From: Chitinophagaceae bacterium
GTDB taxonomy: Bacteria > Bacteroidota > Bacteroidia > Chitinophagales > Chitinophagaceae
Direction: 5' to 3'
DNA: 6,013 nucleotides
Assembly: GCA_947461645.1 (NCBI GenBank)
Contig: CANHMN010000116.1
Span: forward strand, 1-6,013
Part shown: positions 1-6,013 of the stretch, one piece after another
Layout: each line of letters starts with the position of its first letter
How positions within the stretch are numbered: position 1 is the stretch's first letter
The notes under the pieces: model-generated
Database searches by the model: none
What the model saw: only the letters and a program-made list of their open reading frames with translations
What the model was told of the DNA's origin: nothing
Position numbers and translations under genes: made by a program

Positions 1-1998
1 AAACTTTTGATTATTCATAGAAATGTGGAGGCAGAAGAAACTTTTGTGCGCGAATTGGAAATGCTTCATTCTCTATTTGTAAGACAACAGGAAACAAAAA
101 GCCTCATATTAAAAGGAGCAGAAGTGCTGCGCAACAACTGGTTCTTTCTTTTTGTGGATGCGATGCAAGAAAAAAGGGTTCCCGTTTTTGGTTTTGAAGC
201 ATTAAGAAACTTCAGGTTCAATACAGCCAAGCCCAAAACACACATTCACGTTAGCAGCGGTATGGACTGGTTTGATGCTAAAATTGAAATAGAGTTTGAT
301 CGCCAGAGAATAGGAATCGACGATATTAAAAAAGCTATTGCCGCAAAACAGTCTTTTGTGCAGCTCGGTGATGGAACTTTGGGAATTTTGCCGGATGAAT
401 GGTTGAAAAGGTATTCGCTTTTGTTTAAAGTGGGTGAAGGTAAAAATGACAAGCTCAGGCTTTCAAGGTATCACCTCAGCGTAATTGACGAGCTGTATGA
501 AAATCGTGACGAATCGGAAATCAGTTTTGCTTTGGATGAAAAGTTTGAAAAATTAAAATCGTTCAAATCCATTCCTGACATTCCTGTTCCTCAAACACTC
601 ACAGCAGTTTTAAGACCATACCAGGTTGCTGGATTCAACTGGCTCAACTATTTGAATGATGTGGGTTGGGGTGGAATACTTGCCGATGATATGGGTTTGG
701 GTAAAACAGTACAGGCGCTCACCATGCTCGACGAGTACAAGCATAAAAACGGATCGTTGAAGGCGCTGGTTGTTTGTCCAACAACACTTATCTACAACTG
801 GAAAAACGAGGTGAACAAATTCACACCGGAGCTTAGCTATCATATTCACCATGGAAATGCAAGATTGAGAAACGTTGAAGAGCTTACCAAACACAACATC
901 ATCATAACAACTTATGGAACCTTAAGAAGCGACATCAATTTGTTTTTGACGGTGCTGTTTGATTATATTGTTTTGGACGAAAGCCAGGCGATAAAAAATC
1001 CTCAATCTAAAGTTACCAAGGCCGCAACGCTGCTTACTGCAAAAAATCGTTTATGCATGAGCGGTACTCCACTGCAAAACAACACGTTTGATATTTATGC
1101 TCAAATGAACTTTCTAAATCCCGGTTTGCTTGGGAACATGGAATTTTTTAGAAACGAATTCGCAACGCCAATCGATAAATTTGGCGAAGCCGAACAAAAA
1201 GAACACCTCAGAAAACTTTTGCTTCCTTTTATCCTTCGAAGAACAAAAGAGCAGGTTGCCAAAGACCTTCCCGAAAAAACAGAAACCATTTTGTTTTGCG
1301 AAATGGAAACGCAGCAAAGAGCAGTTTATGAATACTTCAGAAATGCCTTCAGGGATAAAATATTAGGAACCATTGATCAGCAGGGAATTGACAAGTCGCA
1401 ACTAACCATTCTTCAGGGATTGATGAAGCTTAGGCAGATATGCGATAGCCCAGCGATTTTGAACGATGAAGAAAAATTTGACAACCATTCCATCAAGCTT
1501 GATGAGCTAACCAGAGAAATCACAGAGAATATAGGAGAACACAAGGTGCTTATTTTTTCACAGTTCCTTGGAATGCTTGGATTGATAAAAGAAAAACTTA
1601 AAGAAAACGAGATAACGTTCGAATATTTTGATGGAGGCACTTCAGCAACAGAAAGAGAACGCGCCATTCAGAATTTTCAGAACAATGATGTTTGTCGTGT
1701 GTTTTTAATATCATTGAAGGCCGGGGGCGTCGGATTAAACCTTACAGCGGCAGACTATGTGTATATTGTTGATCCGTGGTGGAATCCGGCCGTTGAGCAA
1801 CAAGCCATAGACCGAACACACCGTATTGGACAAACCAAAAACATTTTCGCCTACCGCATGATTTGTGTTGATACGATAGAGGATAAAATCATGCAGCTTC
1901 AGGAGCGAAAGAAAAGCCTGGCCAAAGAACTTATTTCTGATGAAGCAGGTTTTGTGAAGTCGTTGACCAAAGAAGACGTGGAGTATTTATTCAGCTAA
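1..1998 (+). CDS. SNF2-family DNA-dependent ATPase/helicase, 5'-truncated by the window edge
   Basis: This is a superfamily 2 ATPase of the Swi2/Snf2 type, expected to use ATP to translocate on double-stranded DNA and remodel DNA-protein complexes in the cytoplasm. The frame is open from base 1. The first possible start (TTG at 7) has no credible leader, and bacterial relatives are often 900-1100 residues, so the true start lies upstream. Counting from that TTG, motif I (DDMGLGKT) is at residues 227-234, motif II (DESQ) at 324-327, motif III (SGTP) at 352-355, motif V (SLKAGGVGLN) at 569-578 and motif VI (DRTHRIGQ) at 602-609. Both RecA-like lobes are therefore present and look intact. The roughly 200 residues before motif I, with a 'GMDWFD' stretch, resemble the accessory region found ahead of the ATPase core in bacterial SNF2 proteins. 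A SWIM zinc finger is common at the missing N-terminus but cannot be seen here. The gene ends with TAA, 61 bases before the next gene. Its specific role is unknown. Confidence 0.95.
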   Translation, partial: KLLIIHRNVEAEETFVRELEMLHSLFVRQQETKSLILKGAEVLRNNWFFLFVDAMQEKRVPVFGFEALRNFRFNTAKPKTHIHVSSGMDWFDAKIEIEFDRQRIGIDDIKKAIAAKQSFVQLGDGTLGILPDEWLKRYSLLFKVGEGKNDKLRLSRYHLSVIDELYENRDESEISFALDEKFEKLKSFKSIPDIPVPQTLTAVLRPYQVAGFNWLNYLNDVGWGGILADDMGLGKTVQALTMLDEYKHKNGSLKALVVCPTTLIYNWKNEVNKFTPELSYHIHHGNARLRNVEELTKHNIIITTYGTLRSDINLFLTVLFDYIVLDESQAIKNPQSKVTKAATLLTAKNRLCMSGTPLQNNTFDIYAQMNFLNPGLLGNMEFFRNEFATPIDKFGEAEQKEHLRKLLLPFILRRTKEQVAKDLPEKTETILFCEMETQQRAVYEYFRNAFRDKILGTIDQQGIDKSQLTILQGLMKLRQICDSPAILNDEEKFDNHSIKLDELTREITENIGEHKVLIFSQFLGMLGLIKEKLKENEITFEYFDGGTSATERERAIQNFQNNDVCRVFLISLKAGGVGLNLTAADYVYIVDPWWNPAVEQQAIDRTHRIGQTKNIFAYRMICVDTIEDKIMQLQERKKSLAKELISDEAGFVKSLTKEDVEYLFS

Positions 1999-2016
1999 CA
2001 ATTATAAATCAACAAT

Positions 2017-2038
2017 AAGTCTAGACAGCTAGACTTTT
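2017..2038 (+). promoter_or_regulatory. Perfect inverted repeat in the gap after the SNF2 gene (operator or weak terminator)
   Basis: AAGTCTAG (2017-2024) and CTAGACTT (2029-2036) are exact reverse complements separated by ACAG, and a run of four T (2035-2038) overlaps the right arm. The same bases also form a direct repeat, CTAGAC at 2021-2026 and 2029-2034, and the left half contains the palindrome GTCTAGAC (2019-2026). As RNA it would give an 8-bp stem with a 4-base loop, but only two G-C pairs and a short U-run, so it would be a weak terminator for the SNF2 gene. Its place 23 bases before the next start codon fits a repressor operator equally well. I see no convincing Bacteroidota promoter (TTG ... 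TAnnTTTG) in this gap. Confidence 0.5.
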
Positions 2039-2059
2039 ACCAAACCAAAACCTTCAAAG

Positions 2060-3367
2060 ATGAAAAGAACAACCCTTTTTGTTTTGTTGCTGTGGATGAG
2101 TGAAAAAACCATCGCTCAGGAGAAGCCAATTGTTTTCAAAGGAGCAAATATTATAACCGTAACCGGACAAACTTTTTCCGGTGGAACGATGGTTGTTCAA
2201 AACGGAAAAATTATTGCAGTTGGCGCAGCAAACATTGCAACACCGGCAAATGCAACTATTGTAGATGCAGCTGGAAAAACAATCATGCCGGGCATTGTAG
2301 ATACCCATTCTCATTTGGGAGGACCTCAGGGTGGCGATGCAACCAATCCGCTAAATCCAGAAGTACGCGCAATGGACGCCATCAACCCCATCAGCGATGG
2401 ATTTAAAAAAGCATTGGCAGGAGGAATAACAACCATCAATATTATGCCTGGCTCCGGGCATTTGATGAGCGGACAAACCGTTTACGTGAAAATGAGAGAA
2501 GGAAAAATCATTGAGGATTTGTTGATCACCAATGAAAAAGGAGTGAACGGCGGAATGAAAATGGCAAACGGTACCAACTCCATTCGCAACGGAAATGGCT
2601 TTCCAGGAACTAGAGCCAAGAGCGCATCGCTCGACAGAGAACTTTTATTGAAAGCACAGGAATATAAAAGAAAAATGGAACGCGCCGGTAAAGACAGCAG
2701 CAAGCTTCCGGAAAGAGATTTAAGAATGGAGCCATTGGTTGAAGTGTTGAACGGAAAGAGAATTGTACATTTTCACACGCACAAGTACAACGATATTTTG
2801 ACCGTGATAAGATTGTCGAAAGAATTTGGCTTTAAGCCTGTGTTGCATCATTTATCTGAAGGATGGATGGTGGCCGAAGAAATTGCGAAAGCTGGATTGT
2901 ATTGTTCCATCATCACCATCGATGCACCAGGCGGCAAACTGGAAGCGACCAATCTTTCTTTTAAAACCGGAGGTGTATTGGAAAAAGCGGGTGTTCAGGT
3001 TGGTTTTCATACCGATGACGGCATCACCGACTCCAGATTATTTTTAAGATCAGCCGCGCTTAATGTAAGAGAAGGCATGAGCAGACAAAAAGCTTTGGAA
3101 GGATTAACAATAGTTGGCGCAAAAATGCTTGATCTTTCCACCAGGGTTGGTTCATTGGAAGAAGGAAAAGATGCTGATTTTGTTTTGTTGTCGGGCGATC
3201 CCTTCAGCGTATACACAAAAGTGGAGCAAACCTGGGTAGAAGGAAAGAAAAGATATGACATCAGCAACCCTGAAGATAGAGCTTATTTGACAGGAGGCTA
3301 TGGCGTGTATTCTGCCGACAGAGGAGAATTTCATCATCATGGAGATGAAGAAGACGGAAAACAATAG
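2060..3367 (+). CDS. Exported metal-dependent amidohydrolase (imidazolonepropionase-like), active-site residues present
   Basis: This 435-residue protein belongs to the amidohydrolase superfamily, a metal-dependent (beta/alpha)8 barrel flanked by a small beta-sandwich. The N-terminus is a signal peptide: basic MKR, a short hydrophobic core (residues 6-13) and a predicted signal peptidase I site TIA|Q at 19/20. The protein should act in the periplasm or outside. 'IMPGIVDTHSHLGG' supplies the HxH metal pair (H83, H85). Further likely ligand and catalytic positions are H237/H239/H241 (IVHFHTHK), H263/H264 (VLHH) and D319/D320 (FHTDDG). 'VGSLEEGKDADFVLLSGDP' at 363-381 is the typical C-terminal return to the beta-sandwich. 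A tail after about residue 400 ends in a His-rich and acidic stretch (H425-H427, then DEED). The ATG at 2060 is chosen because it gives the full signal peptide; the leader is A-rich. The substrate is unknown: relatives include imidazolonepropionase and Xaa-Pro-type dipeptidases. A homologous gene follows 51 bases downstream and is probably cotranscribed. Confidence 0.92.
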   Translation: MKRTTLFVLLLWMSEKTIAQEKPIVFKGANIITVTGQTFSGGTMVVQNGKIIAVGAANIATPANATIVDAAGKTIMPGIVDTHSHLGGPQGGDATNPLNPEVRAMDAINPISDGFKKALAGGITTINIMPGSGHLMSGQTVYVKMREGKIIEDLLITNEKGVNGGMKMANGTNSIRNGNGFPGTRAKSASLDRELLLKAQEYKRKMERAGKDSSKLPERDLRMEPLVEVLNGKRIVHFHTHKYNDILTVIRLSKEFGFKPVLHHLSEGWMVAEEIAKAGLYCSIITIDAPGGKLEATNLSFKTGGVLEKAGVQVGFHTDDGITDSRLFLRSAALNVREGMSRQKALEGLTIVGAKMLDLSTRVGSLEEGKDADFVLLSGDPFSVYTKVEQTWVEGKKRYDISNPEDRAYLTGGYGVYSADRGEFHHHGDEEDGKQ

Positions 3368-3387
3368 TTTTTCCTAAAAGAACAAAT

Positions 3388-3397
3388 TAGATATCTA
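3388..3397. repeat. 10-bp perfect palindrome between the two amidohydrolase genes
   Basis: TAGATATCTA is self-complementary and runs into TCTAGAT (3394-3400). It sits 21 bases before the start codon of the second amidohydrolase gene. It shares the CTAGA core with the inverted repeat before the first gene, which hints at one regulator reading both gaps. A 10-bp palindrome in AT-rich DNA can also arise by chance. No terminator-like hairpin lies in this gap, which is consistent with read-through from the first gene. Confidence 0.3.
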
Positions 3398-3418
3398 GAT
3401 CACCATCAACCGAAAAAA

Positions 3419-4633
3419 ATGAAAAAGATAACAGCAATAATAGTGATGTTGCAAATCTTGATAGGATATGCACAAGCACAGATAGCCGTTAAGGCAGAAA
3501 CACTTTATACTGCAACCACTTCTCCTATTCAAAACGCAGTGGTATTGATAGAGGGCGGAAAAATTAAAGCAGTTGGTAAAGCCGCAGACATAACAATTCC
3601 ACCCAACTATAAAGTGATTCAAGCCAAAACAGCAACTCCTGGTTTGATAGACGCAAGAACACTGATTGGAATTTCGGGGATATTAAACATATCCATAGAC
3701 CAAGATCAACTTGAAAAGTCGTCGCCCGTTCAACCCGAATTAAGAGCAATGGATGCTTACAACCCCAACGAAGCATTGGTAAAATATGCAAGAGATTGCG
3801 GTGTTACCACTATCCATACCGGTCATGGAATAGGCGCATTGTTTAGCGGACAGACTATGATTGCCAAAACAAAACCAGGCACAACTGATAATGTGATCAT
3901 TAAGCCGTTGAGCATGCTGGCAATGACCCTTGGGCCTTCTGTATCAGGTAATTATTCTTCACCTGGAACAAAAGCAAAAGAGGTATCAATGATCAGAGCG
4001 GAGCTGATAAAAGCACAAGACTACCAAAAGAAAATGAGCAACAAAGACAGTTCGAAAAGACCCGCCTTTGATATGAAAATGGATGTCTTGTCTCAGTTGT
4101 TGAAAGGCGAAATAAAAGCGCTTATCACAGCCAATTCATCTGTAGACATCATGAATGCGATTCGAATTGCAAAGGAGTTCAATTTAAAATTGGTATTGGA
4201 TGGCGCAGCAGAAGCGTATTTGCTGATTGATGAAATTAAAAAAGCGAAGGCGGAAATCATTTTACACGCAACAATGGCACGCAATGAAGACGATATGTTG
4301 AATATGACCAGAGAAAGTGCAGCGCTATTGACAAAGGCAGGAATACCTGTTTCCATTGAAAGCGGACAAGAGGCTTATGTACCTAAGACAAGAATAGTAT
4401 TGTATGAGGCAGCATTAACATTGGCTTTTGGACAAACTTTTGAAGAGGCGTTGAAATCAATCACCATTAATCCTGCAAAATTGTTGGGGATTGATCAAAG
4501 AGTGGGAAGCATTGAAACAGGAAAAGATGCCGACATGGTAATGTATGATGGCGACCCTTTTGAATACACTACTCATGTATGCAACGTAATCATAGATGGA
4601 CAAGTAGTGACCGAGAACGAGAGTTGCAAATAG
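3419..4633 (+). CDS. Exported amidohydrolase-like pseudoenzyme lacking all metal-ligand residues
   Basis: This 404-residue paralogue of the preceding gene aligns with it along nearly its whole length: 'PGLIDART' with 'PGIVDTHS', 'PELRAMDAYNP' with 'PEVRAMDAINP', 'LFSGQT' with 'LMSGQT', and 'VGSIETGKDADMVMYDGDPF' with its counterpart. The metal-binding positions are gone. HxH (H83/H85 in the partner) becomes R80/L82; the HFHTH strand becomes L235-I-T-A-N239; the HH pair becomes D261-G262; and HTDD becomes E314-S-G-Q317. The reading frame is intact, so this is a maintained gene and not a decaying copy. The signal peptide MKK plus hydrophobic core ends AQA|Q (cleavage 20/21), giving export and an N-terminal Gln. 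The C-terminus stops at the beta-sandwich, without the His-rich tail of the partner. The ATG at 3419 follows an A-rich leader. A role as structural or regulatory partner of the upstream enzyme, or as a binding protein, is inference. Automated annotation would probably label it simply 'amidohydrolase'. Confidence 0.9.
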   Translation: MKKITAIIVMLQILIGYAQAQIAVKAETLYTATTSPIQNAVVLIEGGKIKAVGKAADITIPPNYKVIQAKTATPGLIDARTLIGISGILNISIDQDQLEKSSPVQPELRAMDAYNPNEALVKYARDCGVTTIHTGHGIGALFSGQTMIAKTKPGTTDNVIIKPLSMLAMTLGPSVSGNYSSPGTKAKEVSMIRAELIKAQDYQKKMSNKDSSKRPAFDMKMDVLSQLLKGEIKALITANSSVDIMNAIRIAKEFNLKLVLDGAAEAYLLIDEIKKAKAEIILHATMARNEDDMLNMTRESAALLTKAGIPVSIESGQEAYVPKTRIVLYEAALTLAFGQTFEEALKSITINPAKLLGIDQRVGSIETGKDADMVMYDGDPFEYTTHVCNVIIDGQVVTENESCK

Positions 4634-4675
4634 CACCCACAAAAAAATTAGAGCGAATTATTTCCACCTGATCTT

Positions 4676-4704
4676 GGCTGCCACTTATGTTGGCGGCCTT
4701 TTTT
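4676..4704 (+). terminator. Rho-independent terminator of the amidohydrolase pair
   Basis: GGCTGCCA (4676-4683) pairs with TGGCGGCC (4691-4698) as an 8-bp stem with one G-U pair and a 7-base loop, followed directly by six T (4699-4704). It starts 42 bases after the stop of the second amidohydrolase gene. The T-run is only on the plus side, so it should not stop transcripts coming from mqnC on the other strand. The rest of the gap, 4705-4910, shows no convincing gene, RNA or second terminator. Confidence 0.8.
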
Positions 4705-4910
4705 GTAATAGATAACAGGGTATTCTTCCTGAAGATGCAGCAGCCTTTCCAACCAGGAAAAGAGGCTTTGAAAAACCGGTTTACGTTGCTTGTTGTTGAA
4801 CAATGCGCTCATAGGGTGTTGTTTTGTAAGGTGACGATAACTAAAACGAGCGTACTAAAAAATTATTGCCCGCATACTCTCGATATAGCCTTTCAAAACA
4901 ACAAAAGACA

Positions 4911-6013
4911 TTAATAATCAATCACTTGCTCAACCATTTCAGGGAGTTCTCTCCATTCGTATTGTTGGTTACGCAGCTGAGGCTCAAATCCTGCTTCCAA
5001 AATTGCCTCTTGAATAGTTTTGCTGGTAAAGCGATGAGGTGCTCCCGCAGCACTAACTACATTCTCTTCAATCATGATACTTCCAAAATCATTAGCGCCT
5101 GCATTCAAACAAATTTGTGCTACTTGCTTACCAACGGTTAACCAGCTTGCTTGAATATTTTTTACATTAGGCAACATTATTCTGCTGATGGCAATCATTC
5201 TGATGTATTCTTCGGGCGTGGTAAGGTTTTGCACTCCACGAATTTTTGTAAGCAGCGTATCTACATCCTGAAAGGTCCATGGAATGAAGGCCAGAAAACC
5301 CTTTGCTTCTTCAGGTTTTCTGCTTTGCACTTCTCTGAGTTTAACCAAATGTTCAAATCGTTCTTCAATGGTTTCCACATGACCGAACATCATGGTTGCA
5401 GAAGTGGTTATGTTGAGTTTATGGCATTCGTGCATGATGTCGAGCCACTCCTGAGCGCCGCATTTGCCTTTGCTAATTAATCGTCTAACCCTGTCTGTTA
5501 GAATCTCAGCGCCTGCGCCGGGTAAGCTGTTCATACCAGCTTCTTTAAGCGCCATTAGAACATCTCTGTGTGTGCTTTTCTCAAGTTTGGTGATATGTGC
5601 AATTTCAGGTGGACCAAGCGTGTGAAGTTTGATATTTGGGTACAGAGATTTTAATTCTTTAAACAAATCAACATAAAAAGAAAGTCCAAGTTCGGGGTGA
5701 TGGCCACCTTGCAACAACAATTGATCGCCACCGTATTTAATGGTTTCTTCAATTTTTTTCTTGTAGGTATCAATGTCGGTTATATAAGCTTCGGCATGTC
5801 CGGGGATTCGGAAGAAATTACAAAACTTGCAATTGGCCACACAAACGTTGGTTGTGTTTACGTTTCTGTCGATTTGCCAGGTTACTTTTCCGTGAGGAAC
5901 TTGTTTTTTACGCAGCTCATTGGCCACATACATCAGTTCTGTAAGTGGTGCATTTTCAAAAAGGTATTGTCCTTCTTCGGCAGAAAGAAAATCAAATTGC
6001 AAAGCGCGATCCA
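4911..6013 (-). CDS. mqnC: Cyclic dehypoxanthinyl futalosine synthase, radical SAM (MqnC), 5'-truncated by the window edge
   Basis: MqnC is the cytoplasmic radical SAM enzyme of the futalosine route to menaquinone; it converts dehypoxanthine futalosine to its cyclic form, which MqnD then processes. About 363 residues are visible, counted from a TTG at 6002-6000. The frame stays open to the window edge (D-R-A-L precedes), and the family usually begins a little further upstream, so only a few N-terminal residues should be missing. The [4Fe-4S] motif CxxxCxxC is C54, C58 and C61 (CVANCKFC), followed by FFR where relatives often have FYR. Family signatures include LLLQGGHHP (96-103), SLPGAGAEIL (159-168), TSATMMFGHVET (200-211), FIPWTFQ (239-245), NIQASWLTVGK (282-292) and ANDFGSIMIEENVVSAAG (303-320). 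The IPWTFQ and EENVVSAAG signatures favour MqnC over the related MqnE and CofH/CofG. The gene is convergent with the amidohydrolase pair, and none of its usual pathway partners is in the window. Confidence 0.93.
   Translation of the reverse strand, partial: DRALQFDFLSAEEGQYLFENAPLTELMYVANELRKKQVPHGKVTWQIDRNVNTTNVCVANCKFCNFFRIPGHAEAYITDIDTYKKKIEETIKYGGDQLLLQGGHHPELGLSFYVDLFKELKSLYPNIKLHTLGPPEIAHITKLEKSTHRDVLMALKEAGMNSLPGAGAEILTDRVRRLISKGKCGAQEWLDIMHECHKLNITTSATMMFGHVETIEERFEHLVKLREVQSRKPEEAKGFLAFIPWTFQDVDTLLTKIRGVQNLTTPEEYIRMIAISRIMLPNVKNIQASWLTVGKQVAQICLNAGANDFGSIMIEENVVSAAGAPHRFTSKTIQEAILEAGFEPQLRNQQYEWRELPEMVEQVIDY

Noticed and set aside
976..987. Motif II of the SNF2 protein reads DESQ, not DEAH or DEAQ
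   Set aside because: The catalytic Asp-Glu pair is intact, and substitutions at the third position are tolerated among SNF2 proteins, so this is not evidence of inactivation.
1130..1366. 78-residue plus-strand open frame inside the SNF2 gene
   Set aside because: It is an out-of-frame, Lys/Asn/Phe-rich translation of SNF2 codons with no leader or family features.
4742..4767. Possible hairpin AGCC-TTTCC / GGAAA-AGA-GGCT in the gap downstream of mqnC
   Set aside because: The stem is broken by a 3-base bulge and has no T-run on either strand, so it does not qualify as a terminator or a supported RNA element.
4773..4782. Palindrome AAACCGGTTT in the same gap
   Set aside because: It is a single short palindrome with no loop, no second copy and no gene start nearby, so chance is enough to explain it.
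4687..4914. 75-residue open frame on the plus strand between the second amidohydrolase gene and mqnC
   Set aside because: It starts inside the loop of the predicted terminator, has no leader, resembles no family I know, and overlaps the stop of mqnC. It is best explained as chance.
5151..5480. 109-residue plus-strand open frame opposite mqnC
   Set aside because: It lies fully antisense to a well-conserved radical SAM gene and has no recognisable motif. It is a shadow of mqnC codon use.

Overview
The window looks like a chromosomal segment of a member of the Bacteroidota, plausibly the Chitinophagales/Cytophaga side of the phylum. Three things point there: AT-rich DNA with A-rich leaders and no strong Shine-Dalgarno sequences; two predicted signal peptides that both cleave directly before a glutamine (the Bacteroidota 'Q-rule'); and a futalosine-pathway menaquinone gene. 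The phylum is inferred from these traits and not from any search.

Layout. Positions 1-1998 (+) hold the C-terminal two-thirds or so of a SNF2-family ATPase whose start lies left of the window. A 61-base gap with a perfect 8-bp inverted repeat follows. Two exported amidohydrolase-superfamily genes lie in tandem at 2060-3367 and 3419-4633 (+), 51 bases apart. A hairpin plus T-run at 4676-4704 looks like the rho-independent terminator of this pair. From 4911 to the right edge, on the minus strand and convergent with the pair, is mqnC, missing only its first few codons. The remaining gap (4705-4910) holds nothing I can support as a gene or RNA.

How the genes relate. The SNF2 ATPase and MqnC are ordinary housekeeping-type neighbours with no visible functional link to the centre. 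The interesting part is the amidohydrolase pair. The proteins are clearly homologous along their whole length. The first keeps the His/Asp metal-ligand positions of the superfamily; the second has lost every one of them, yet keeps the fold motifs, the signal peptide and a distinctive central segment. This suggests an exported enzyme made together with a catalytically dead paralogue, possibly as a hetero-oligomer. The substrate cannot be read from the sequence. I see no mobile elements, CRISPR arrays, tRNA or rRNA.
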